A model generated the notes under the pieces. It searched no databases. It saw only the letters and a list, made by a program, of their open reading frames with translations, and was not told the DNA's origin. This document shows positions 1-6,096 of a stretch of 8,050 bases of DNA, one piece after another (position 1 is the first letter of the stretch; every line of letters begins with the position of its first letter). The stretch comes from Methylococcales bacterium. Lineage in GTDB: Bacteria; Pseudomonadota; Gammaproteobacteria; Methylococcales; Methylomonadaceae. The translations under genes were made by a program, and so were the position numbers. The stretch is from contig JAGLEW010000134.1 in assembly GCA_023144875.1 (NCBI GenBank), forward strand, positions 1 through 8,050, written 5' to 3'.

Positions 1-386
1 AATTTAGTTTATTTGATTTTAAAATCCACCAAAATTTTGACCCTGAAATAGGCGGACGTATTTACGAAACCTTAAACAACATTCGCGCACAAGTTTCTGT
101 TATTTCAGCCCCTGATTTTAATCGCTTTGCCCACGCTTTTTCGCATATTTTTGCAGGCGGTTATGCGGCAGGCTATTACAGTTATAAATGGGCGGAAGTC
201 TTATCCAGCGATGCCTATTCATTATTTGAAGCAAAAGGTATTTTTGATTCTGCCACAGGCGAGGCTTTTTTAACGCAAATTTTAGAAAAAGGCGGCAGTT
301 GCGATGCGATGGAATTGTACAAAAATTTTCGCGGTCGTGAACCAAACATTGAGGCATTATTACGTCATAATGGGATTGGTGTTTAA
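1..386 (+). CDS. prlC: Oligopeptidase A (peptidase family M3), C-terminal part
   Basis: This is the last 127 codons of a gene that enters from the left edge, read in the frame starting at base 3 and ending at TAA 384-386. M3 zinc metallo-oligopeptidases such as oligopeptidase A degrade short peptides in the cytoplasm, including cleaved signal peptides. The HExxH zinc site lies upstream of the window and cannot be checked. What is visible fits the family C-terminus closely. FAHAFSHIFAGGYAAGYYSY (bases 126-185) is the Gly/Tyr-rich loop whose tyrosines contact substrate in M3 enzymes, followed by KWAEVLSSDAYSLFE. Near the end are the family's GGS, FRGREP and LLRHNGI motifs. The reading frame is intact. 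The 56-base gap to sbcC has no clear terminator, so read-through into sbcC is possible. Confidence 0.93.
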   Translation, partial: FSLFDFKIHQNFDPEIGGRIYETLNNIRAQVSVISAPDFNRFAHAFSHIFAGGYAAGYYSYKWAEVLSSDAYSLFEAKGIFDSATGEAFLTQILEKGGSCDAMELYKNFRGREPNIEALLRHNGIGV

Positions 387-389
387 GGT

Positions 390-395
390 TATAAT
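390..395 (+). promoter_or_regulatory. Possible -10 element upstream of sbcC
   Basis: A perfect TATAAT lies just after the prlC stop, 48 bases before the sbcC start codon. I see no acceptable -35 hexamer 15-19 bases upstream of it, and the region is AT-rich, so this may be chance. If real, it would give sbcC its own weak promoter between prlC and sbcC. Confidence 0.25.
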
Positions 396-418
396 GCGCT
401 CATAAAACTATTCTATAA

Positions 419-490
419 GCCCTCTAAAAAAATGTATTTACCATGAAATTATTAACGCTTTTTTTTAAAAACATCAACTCCTTAGAGGGC
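419..490 (+). repeat. Inverted repeat bracketing the sbcC start codon
   Basis: GCCCTCTAA at 419-427 is the exact reverse complement of TTAGAGGGC at 482-490. The 54 bases between the arms contain the sbcC ATG (443-445). In mRNA the arms could pair as a nine-base-pair stem enclosing the translation start. The right arm lies inside codons 14-16 of sbcC. A perfect nine-base match at this distance is expected about once or twice by chance in a window this size, so only its position makes it notable. Confidence 0.35.
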
Positions 491-3400
491 GAAAGCCTGA
501 TTGACTTTCAAAAAAAACCCCTGTTAAAAGGCGGTGTTTTTGCGATTACGGGCCCCAATGGTTCAGGAAAGTCCAGTATTTTAGATGCGTTGAGTTTGGC
601 ATTTTATGGTGAGACCTTTCGCTTTGATCGCCCCGCCGATTATGTGATGACGCATAATGCAGTCGAAACGTTTGCTCAAGTTGAATTTTCATTAGACGGT
701 AAAAAATATCGCAGTCGCTGGCAAGTAAACCGTCAAAACAATCAAACCGATGGGGCTTTATCCGATCCCATTATGCAATTATTTTCAATGGATGGTGAAG
801 AAACATTACTCGAATCAAGTGTCGGAGATGTCTCGACTAAAATCAGCGATATTATGGGCATGGATTTTCATAATTTCAGTCGCTCTATTCTATTGGCACA
901 AGGGGATTTTTCCGCCTTTTTAAATGCCTTGGATAATGAACGCATGGATATTTTGGAAAAAATGAGTAGCCAAGATATTTACGCAGAGCATAAACAACAA
1001 CTTAGCACTAAAAAACAGCAATCTGAACAGGCCTTAAATCAAATAAAAACCGACCTAAATACCTTACCAGACAGCAGTGAGGTCAGCATAGAAGCCAGTG
1101 AACAAGATTTAGCCGATTTTGAATCGCAAATTATAGCGTTTACACAACAACAACAGCAAATTAACGCACAACTTGAGCAACAGCAACAAATAGAAACATT
1201 GGCTCAAAAAATAACTGTGGTTGAACAAAAACAAAATAGCTACCAAAATAGTATTGAGCAAACGCAACAAAAACTACAACGCATCAAAGAATTGAAACCT
1301 GCAACTGAATTTAAAAACGCGGTGAATAACATTGAGGCACAACAACAAATTACCAAGCAATGCCAAAGTACGCTCAGAAATCATCAGCATGAGTCCCGAC
1401 AATTAACCGAAAAACAACAGCGTTTACCACAAACGCAGGTAAAAGCGATTCACGTTAAAGATATAGACCCTGGCGAACAAAAACAGGTGATTGATGAATT
1501 ACGCTATCAAGTAAAACAAAAAAATGTTGATTTAAAAACTGAAAAAAGTTCGATTAGTTTGATTGATAAAGATATTGCCACTAAAAAATTACAACAAACA
1601 AAAGTTGAGCAGTGGTTAGACACTCACTCAGGCAATGAAACCTTATTAGAAGGTTTTCCTGAAACCCAAAAACTCCAACAATTAACCCAAAACGTACAAA
1701 CCTTAACCTCACAATGCAGTGCGGTAGAAAAAAAAACCACTGAAGTTCAAGCGATACTTGAAAAAACCCAAATCAAAGAAGCCGATAAAGCGGCAGAAGT
1801 TTTGCTTATAAAACAAGATTTAGCCGAAGTCGAATCGACTTTAAGCCTAATGAAAGAGGAATCCCCCCTTTTTGAACGTCAACATCGCCTAGAACAGCAA
1901 CAACAACGCACACAAAATTTTAAAGAACTGCAAGCGTTAGCCAAAGTAAACCATCGTGTCACTAAAAGTAACTTTTTAAGTTTTTTTAGCACGAAAAAAA
2001 CCGTTGATGAAAGTGAACAGGTTGAAGTATTAACCGAGCAAGCCAGCTTATTAACACAACAAATTAGTGAGACGCAATTTTTAAGAAACACTTTAGAAAA
2101 AGCAATTATTAATGAGCAATTATTACAAAAAATGCAGCAACAACGCACGCATTTAGAAACCGATAAACCCTGTCCTTTATGCGGTTCTGTCGATCACCCT
2201 TTTGCCAAAAAACCACCCAGAGCAACCGACTCTCAACAAGCGTTAAAAGAACAATCTTTTAAATTAAAAAACTTAGTTTCACAAGCCGATAAAATTAAAA
2301 ATCAAATTTTTAATACCGAAAAGAAAAAACTTAAAAATATTGATAAAAGCCAAAGTATTCAAAAAAACCAATCTCACTGGCACATTTTAAGTAACAAACT
2401 TAATGTTGCAGGCAATGGAATGGGTATGGATAATTTTGAGTTAATGAAAAAACTATTAAAACAAGAAGAAACAGAATTCAAAGAAGCAAAAAAACAAGTC
2501 ACCCTCTTTGAAAAACAACAAGCTGTTATTAAAAAATTAACCTCATCATTAAGCTATCAATCCGATCAAGGGAAACGGTTAAAAGAAGAATTAAACCAGC
2601 AAACCACACAAGTCGCACAACTACCGCAACAACTTGAACAACTCAAAACACAATTAGAACAAGTAAGTTCTGATGAAAAAACACTATCGACTAAAACCTT
2701 GGCACAACTGGAAATTTTAGGTGAAAAAATGCCTATTCAAGGTCAAGATGAGGTCTTAAAACAACGGTTACAAACGCAAGCTCAAGATTATAAAAATTAT
2801 CAACAACAACGACAATCAATTAAAAAATCATTAAGCATATTAGAAGAAAAACGCCTCGTCTATCGACAAAAAGTAAAACAACTCAGTGATAATATTGAGC
2901 AAAACTCCACTGTGTTAGCAAAAGAAGAAGTCGTGGGGTTATTGTTATCACAAGTAGAAAAACAAGACAGTATCCTTGAAGAAAAACAACTCCTTGAAGC
3001 CGAGACACAAAAAAATAAAGTGCTGGAACAAACCTTAACTGAACAATTACACCAAAGCCCATTTGCGAGTATTTCCGATGTCAAAGAAGCCTTAGTATTA
3101 ATAGAAGAAGAGACATCGGTCGCCAAAAAACATGCCGACTTTCAACAGCAAGCGGCTTATTTAGAAACCGAACATCAGCAATTACAGGTGAAATTGGCTG
3201 AGAAAAAAAGTCAGGCGTATTCAGAAGATAAATTAGAAACACTCGCCTTACAAGAACAGTCCTTAACCGAAAAAATCAGCATTGCTAAAGCCGAAGTTCG
3301 TACCTTAAAAAACAAACAACAACAGCAACAATCAGCACACCAACGACGAAGCCAATTAAACGAAAAACTCGAACAGCAACAACAAAAATTTACTAAAGCG

Positions 3401-3895
3401 TCTGAAAATTTACAACAAAGCCAAGAAAATGGCGTTGTTTTTCGCCGACGAGTACAGTTAAAAATGGCAACTCAATTATTATCGCAAACCAATGCTATTT
3501 TAGAAAAAATTAGCGGGCGTTATTATTTAAGACAAGCACCTAGTGACAATGGACTTGCCTTAGAAATTGAAGATACAAAACAGCAAAACAGTCGCCTTTC
3601 CCCCGAATCTCTATCAGGCGGGGAGCGCTTCGTCATCAGTTTAGCCTTGGCATTAGGCTTGTCAGAGTTGGCCAACAATGGCAAAAGCGTGGATTTTTTA
3701 TTCTTAGATGAAGGCTTTGGAAATTTAGACTCAGAAAGCCTTTATACCGTCATTAGCACCTTACAAAATTTACAAACCCAAGGCAAAACTGTCGGCGTTA
3801 TTTCACATGTCGATGGCATTAAAAAACGCATTAAAACCCGCATTGAAATGGTTAAAAAACCAAATGGGTTAAGTAAATTAAAGAAAATAGCGTAA
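443..3895 (+). CDS. sbcC: Exonuclease subunit SbcC (SMC-like ATPase, Rad50 counterpart)
   Basis: SbcC pairs with the nuclease SbcD to open DNA hairpins and process double-strand ends, using ATP to control access to DNA. The 1150 residues are complete. Walker A GPNGSGKS is at 37-44, the Q-loop glutamine at 153 (LLAQGDFSAFL), the ABC signature LSGGER at 1057-1062, Walker B LFLDE with D1089/E1090, and the H-loop histidine at 1122. Two long Gln/Lys/Glu-rich coiled-coil arms (about 175-570 and 590-1000) flank the zinc hook CPLC at 577-580, which lies almost exactly mid-protein. The E. coli protein is about 1050 residues, so these arms are somewhat longer. The ATG at 443 gives the family N-terminus (MKLLTLFFKNINSLEG) but has no clear Shine-Dalgarno. 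In many bacteria sbcD lies directly upstream; here the upstream gene is prlC. Confidence 0.96.
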   Translation: MKLLTLFFKNINSLEGESLIDFQKKPLLKGGVFAITGPNGSGKSSILDALSLAFYGETFRFDRPADYVMTHNAVETFAQVEFSLDGKKYRSRWQVNRQNNQTDGALSDPIMQLFSMDGEETLLESSVGDVSTKISDIMGMDFHNFSRSILLAQGDFSAFLNALDNERMDILEKMSSQDIYAEHKQQLSTKKQQSEQALNQIKTDLNTLPDSSEVSIEASEQDLADFESQIIAFTQQQQQINAQLEQQQQIETLAQKITVVEQKQNSYQNSIEQTQQKLQRIKELKPATEFKNAVNNIEAQQQITKQCQSTLRNHQHESRQLTEKQQRLPQTQVKAIHVKDIDPGEQKQVIDELRYQVKQKNVDLKTEKSSISLIDKDIATKKLQQTKVEQWLDTHSGNETLLEGFPETQKLQQLTQNVQTLTSQCSAVEKKTTEVQAILEKTQIKEADKAAEVLLIKQDLAEVESTLSLMKEESPLFERQHRLEQQQQRTQNFKELQALAKVNHRVTKSNFLSFFSTKKTVDESEQVEVLTEQASLLTQQISETQFLRNTLEKAIINEQLLQKMQQQRTHLETDKPCPLCGSVDHPFAKKPPRATDSQQALKEQSFKLKNLVSQADKIKNQIFNTEKKKLKNIDKSQSIQKNQSHWHILSNKLNVAGNGMGMDNFELMKKLLKQEETEFKEAKKQVTLFEKQQAVIKKLTSSLSYQSDQGKRLKEELNQQTTQVAQLPQQLEQLKTQLEQVSSDEKTLSTKTLAQLEILGEKMPIQGQDEVLKQRLQTQAQDYKNYQQQRQSIKKSLSILEEKRLVYRQKVKQLSDNIEQNSTVLAKEEVVGLLLSQVEKQDSILEEKQLLEAETQKNKVLEQTLTEQLHQSPFASISDVKEALVLIEEETSVAKKHADFQQQAAYLETEHQQLQVKLAEKKSQAYSEDKLETLALQEQSLTEKISIAKAEVRTLKNKQQQQQSAHQRRSQLNEKLEQQQQKFTKASENLQQSQENGVVFRRRVQLKMATQLLSQTNAILEKISGRYYLRQAPSDNGLALEIEDTKQQNSRLSPESLSGGERFVISLALALGLSELANNGKSVDFLFLDEGFGNLDSESLYTVISTLQNLQTQGKTVGVISHVDGIKKRIKTRIEMVKKPNGLSKLKKIA

Positions 3896-3936
3896 GCATT
3901 TTTTTAAAATAAGTTAAATTAAAATAGTGGAAATAA

Positions 3937-4020
3937 ATGACTGATGATGAACTTAAAGAGCTGGTATCAAGCCTTGCTATTTCTCAAAAAGAAACTGATA
4001 AACAGCTTAGGCTCTGTTGA
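3937..4020 (+). pseudogene. Truncated N-terminus of a DUF3782-like coiled-coil/nuclease-type protein
   Basis: ATG at 3937 opens a 27-codon frame beginning MTDDELKELVSSLAISQK and continuing ETDKQL, then RLC and TGA (4018-4020). I recall this start, normally followed by repeated 'ETDKQLK' heptads and a PD-(D/E)XK-like domain, from a family common in filamentous and methanotrophic gammaproteobacteria and in cyanobacteria. That assignment is from memory and unverified. The family-like sequence stops at about base 4009, where GGCTCTGTTGACG begins, a sequence resembling an insertion-sequence end. The rest of the gene is not found downstream in this window. A weak GGAAA (3930-3934) precedes the ATG. 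The alternative is a chance short frame, but the sequence is strikingly protein-like for an AT-rich gap. Confidence 0.5.
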
Positions 4021-4285
4021 CGTTTTGAAAAACAGGTAATTTTTTGATATAAATCACCTATCGGAACTTGACAAATAGCCGCTTTTATTTATTTCCCAAA
4101 GATAAAAAATCGCTTTATTATTGATATTCAACATCGCCGTTACCCAAACCATTACGACTGTTTTTTGTATAAACTTAGTATTGAGAATCAAGGTTCTCAA
4201 GCGGATGATTAAGGAACAATTAAAGAATTTATAAGATTGCATCACTAAATTTATGGCTATTAAATAAAAAACACGGTATTTACCC
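4010..4285. mobile_element. Possible insertion-sequence remnant; otherwise featureless AT-rich gap
   Basis: The stretch starts with GGCTCTGTTGACGTTTTGA, which looks like the terminal repeat of an insertion sequence (IS5- or IS6-type ends often begin GGCTCTGTTG; from memory). It begins exactly where the upstream coding similarity ends. I find no matching inverted end (CAACAGAGCC) on the right and no recognisable transposase. A 63-codon minus-strand frame (4054-4245) resembles no family I know. If an element inserted here, only a decayed or deleted piece remains, and its right limit is unknown; 4285 is set only by the degQ promoter. A small hairpin at 4181-4200 is the only other structure seen. 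Confidence 0.3.
4181..4200. repeat. Seven-base-pair hairpin in the sbcC-degQ gap
   Basis: TTGAGAA and TTCTCAA form a perfect inverted repeat around a six-base loop (TCAAGG). There is no T-run after it on either strand, so it is not a typical intrinsic terminator. It may be an element-internal structure or chance. Confidence 0.35.
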
Positions 4286-4313
4286 TTGAATTTTGTATGA
4301 ATCGCTATATATT
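4286..4313 (+). promoter_or_regulatory. Sigma70-type promoter of the degQ-like gene
   Basis: TTGAAT (4286-4291, four of six matches to TTGACA) and TATATT (4308-4313, five of six to TATAAT) are separated by 16 bases. This predicts transcription from about 4320, leaving a leader of roughly 33 bases before the ATG at 4353. No sigmaE-type -35/-10 pair is seen at suitable spacing, unlike the sigmaE control known for E. coli degP. Confidence 0.6.
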
Positions 4314-4340
4314 TTATACGTCCTCTTTCGTTTAATTATT

Positions 4341-4345
4341 AGGAA
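4341..4345 (+). promoter_or_regulatory. Ribosome binding site of the degQ-like gene
   Basis: AGGAA lies seven bases before ATG 4353. It supports this start over the in-frame TTG 60 bases upstream, which falls inside the predicted promoter. Confidence 0.7.
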
Positions 4346-4352
4346 TTTTGCC

Positions 4353-5717
4353 ATGTTATCTCGCTATAAGATTTTGATCTTACTTTTGTTCGGTGTCTTT
4401 ACAACCTCTTTACAGGCGGCTTTGCCCGTTTATGATTCTAATGGTACTGCATTGCCGTCATTGTCTTCTATGTTAAAACGGGTTAATCCTGCGGTGGTGA
4501 ATATTTCAACTTTTTCAACCACTCAAGAAGCTTATAACCCTTTGTTTAATGATCCTTTTTTCCGTCATTTTTTTCAAGTGCCACAACAACAGCAGCGTCA
4601 GCAAAAACCCGCTCAAAAACGCCAAAAAAGTGCAGGTTCTGGTGTTATTATTGATCGAGAAAAAGGCTTAGTTGTTACGAATCATCATGTGGTGAATAAT
4701 GCTGATGAAGTCCAGATTGCTTTGATTGATGGCCGTAGTTTTCCTGCAAAAATTATTGGTCATGATCCTGAATTAGACATCGCTTTATTACAAATTAAAG
4801 CCGATAATTTAAGCCAAGTTCCGTTAGCTAATTCTGATATTTTAGAAGTCGGTGATTTTGCTGTGGCGATTGGCAATCCTTTTGGCTTGGGGCAAACGGT
4901 TACAACAGGAATTATCAGTGCATTAGGTCGAACAGGCTTAGGCATAGAAGGTTATGAAAATTTTATTCAAACCGATGCGTCTATTAATCCTGGTAATTCA
5001 GGCGGTGCTCTCGTTAATTTACAGGGACAGTTAATTGGGATTAATACCGCGATTATTGCGCCATCAGGGGGTAATGTGGGCATAGGCTTTGCGATTCCTA
5101 TTAATATGGTAAAGGCAAGTATTAAGCAAATACAACAATATGGTGAGGTAAAGCGGGGGCGTATCGGTGTAACTATTCAAGATATTAATGTTGAGTTACG
5201 TAAGGCTTTTAATTTAAAAAATGGCCAACAAGGGGTGTTAGTCACGGGGGTCGTTGAGAGTTCTTCGGCACAAAAATCAGGTATTCAACAAGGTGATGTG
5301 ATTGTTAGTGTGGATAATAAATCCACTAAATCATCGGGTGAATTACGCAGTCGTATTGGGATAAAATCAATTGGCGATCAAATTAATGTCGCGGTGATTC
5401 GAGAAGGAACGTTAAAGAATTTTACAGTAAAAGTCAGTGATCCAAAGCAAACTTCTCGGCTGACGAAAAGGCACCAGTTACTAGAAGGGGTGCAATTAGA
5501 AAATAATGGGAACGGGCAGGGGGTTTTGATTGTTGGTATGAAGCCTAATACCTTTGCCGTTTATAGTGGTTTGCGTCCTGGGGATATTATTTTAGGGGCA
5601 AATAAACAAGCAGTGTCTTCAATTTCAGGGCTTAATAAAATCTTACAAAAAGCCAGTAAAAAGATTTTGTTGCGGATTAATAGAAAAGGGCGGTTGTTTT
5701 TCTTAGTTATTCGTTAA
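4353..5717 (+). CDS. degQ: Periplasmic Do-family serine endoprotease (DegQ/DegP/MucD-like)
   Basis: This HtrA-family protease degrades or refolds damaged proteins in the periplasm. The 454-residue product starts with a signal peptide: R4/K6, a hydrophobic core 7-16, and probable cleavage near SLQA-22. The trypsin-like domain (about 35-260) has the full triad: H112 in TNHHVV, D142 in ELDIAL, and S216 in GNSGGA. PDZ1 begins near RGRIGV (268) and runs to about 360. PDZ2 covers about 376-454, so both domains are present. The segment before the protease core is short and Gln-rich (QQQQRQQKPAQKRQK). Its shortness and the overall length, close to E. coli DegQ (455), favour DegQ over DegP, but the name within the family is not certain. 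The gene has its own promoter and terminator and so appears monocistronic. Confidence 0.95.
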   Translation: MLSRYKILILLLFGVFTTSLQAALPVYDSNGTALPSLSSMLKRVNPAVVNISTFSTTQEAYNPLFNDPFFRHFFQVPQQQQRQQKPAQKRQKSAGSGVIIDREKGLVVTNHHVVNNADEVQIALIDGRSFPAKIIGHDPELDIALLQIKADNLSQVPLANSDILEVGDFAVAIGNPFGLGQTVTTGIISALGRTGLGIEGYENFIQTDASINPGNSGGALVNLQGQLIGINTAIIAPSGGNVGIGFAIPINMVKASIKQIQQYGEVKRGRIGVTIQDINVELRKAFNLKNGQQGVLVTGVVESSSAQKSGIQQGDVIVSVDNKSTKSSGELRSRIGIKSIGDQINVAVIREGTLKNFTVKVSDPKQTSRLTKRHQLLEGVQLENNGNGQGVLIVGMKPNTFAVYSGLRPGDIILGANKQAVSSISGLNKILQKASKKILLRINRKGRLFFLVIR

Positions 5718-5729
5718 AACGTTTTATAT

Positions 5730-5763
5730 AAAAAGGCAACCGTTGGTCAGTTGCCTTTTTTTT
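5730..5763. terminator. Bidirectional intrinsic terminator between convergent genes
   Basis: AAAAAGGCAAC (5730-5740) pairs perfectly with GTTGCCTTTTT (5750-5760) around a nine-base loop, followed by T-run 5756-5763 on the plus strand. On the minus strand the A-run of the left arm supplies a U-tract, so it can also end transcription of the gene at 5772-6038. It begins 13 bases after the degQ stop codon. Confidence 0.9.
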
Positions 5764-5771
5764 AAATTTTT

Positions 5772-6038
5772 TTAAACACGAGTTTCTGCAAATTTTTGTA
5801 ATGCTTTAGGGGCAAATGCCGCTAATAAAAAACCAAAGGTCAGAAAAATACCCGTTTGTTGAGCGTCTGATGCCGAAAATAATAGGCTAATAACGCCAAA
5901 CATAATGCTCGCTAATAGTGAAACAAAACTCATTGCACGCATAGATGATTTTCGACCAGGGGCTTCTTCTAAAAAGCCTTTAGGTTCAAAAATTATTTCA
6001 ATGTCATCATCGTCTATATCATCATCGTATCTTTCCAT
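5772..6038 (-). CDS. Small membrane protein with two predicted helices and an acidic N-terminus; function unknown
   Basis: I do not recognise this 88-residue protein. Its first 25 residues are strongly acidic: D5-D7, D9-D12, E14, E18, E24 and E25. A short basic patch (R29, K30, R34) comes next, then two hydrophobic segments (about 36-54 and 62-77) joined by a short polar turn (SASDAQQ), and a short charged tail. The basic residues before helix 1 and K78/K82 after helix 2 suggest both ends face the cytoplasm, an inference from the positive-inside rule. A strong Shine-Dalgarno (AGGAG, seven bases before the ATG, within GAGGAGAGG) supports expression and the start. It begins 58 bases after the stop codon of the response regulator on the same strand, with no terminator between them. 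It is probably co-transcribed and ends at the shared terminator. Confidence 0.8.
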   Translation of the reverse strand: MERYDDDIDDDDIEIIFEPKGFLEEAPGRKSSMRAMSFVSLLASIMFGVISLLFSASDAQQTGIFLTFGFLLAAFAPKALQKFAETRV

Positions 6039-6096
6039 TTATCCTCTCCTCATAAAATATCGTCTGTTGTGTTAAAAGTTTAATTAAAAAATAACG

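Noticed and set aside
118..357. Minus-strand frame opposite prlC
   Set aside because: It is antisense to a well-recognised M3 peptidase C-terminus and has no motif of its own.
1144..1194. CAA/CAG runs considered as a separate repeat array
   Set aside because: They keep the reading frame and encode Gln-rich coiled coil; there is no regular repeat-spacer structure. No CRISPR, tRNA or rRNA was seen anywhere in the window.
1879..2148. Cysteine-rich minus-strand frames opposite sbcC (also 2860-3126)
   Set aside because: Their Cys content is the antisense of CAA/GCA codons in the coiled coil; they are shadows of a clear gene.
4063..4069. GGAACTT, like a sigmaE -35 element, upstream of degQ
   Set aside because: No matching -10 (TCTGA-like) 16-17 bases downstream, and it is nearly 300 bases from the gene, within suspected element DNA.
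4054..4245. 63-codon minus-strand frame in the sbcC-degQ gap
   Set aside because: No ribosome binding site, no recognisable motif, and composition like random AT-rich sequence. A decayed transposase end is conceivable but not supported.
4293..4352. In-frame TTG start giving degQ 20 extra N-terminal residues
   Set aside because: It lies inside the predicted promoter, has no ribosome binding site, and would bury the signal peptide. ATG 4353 has AGGAA at the right distance.
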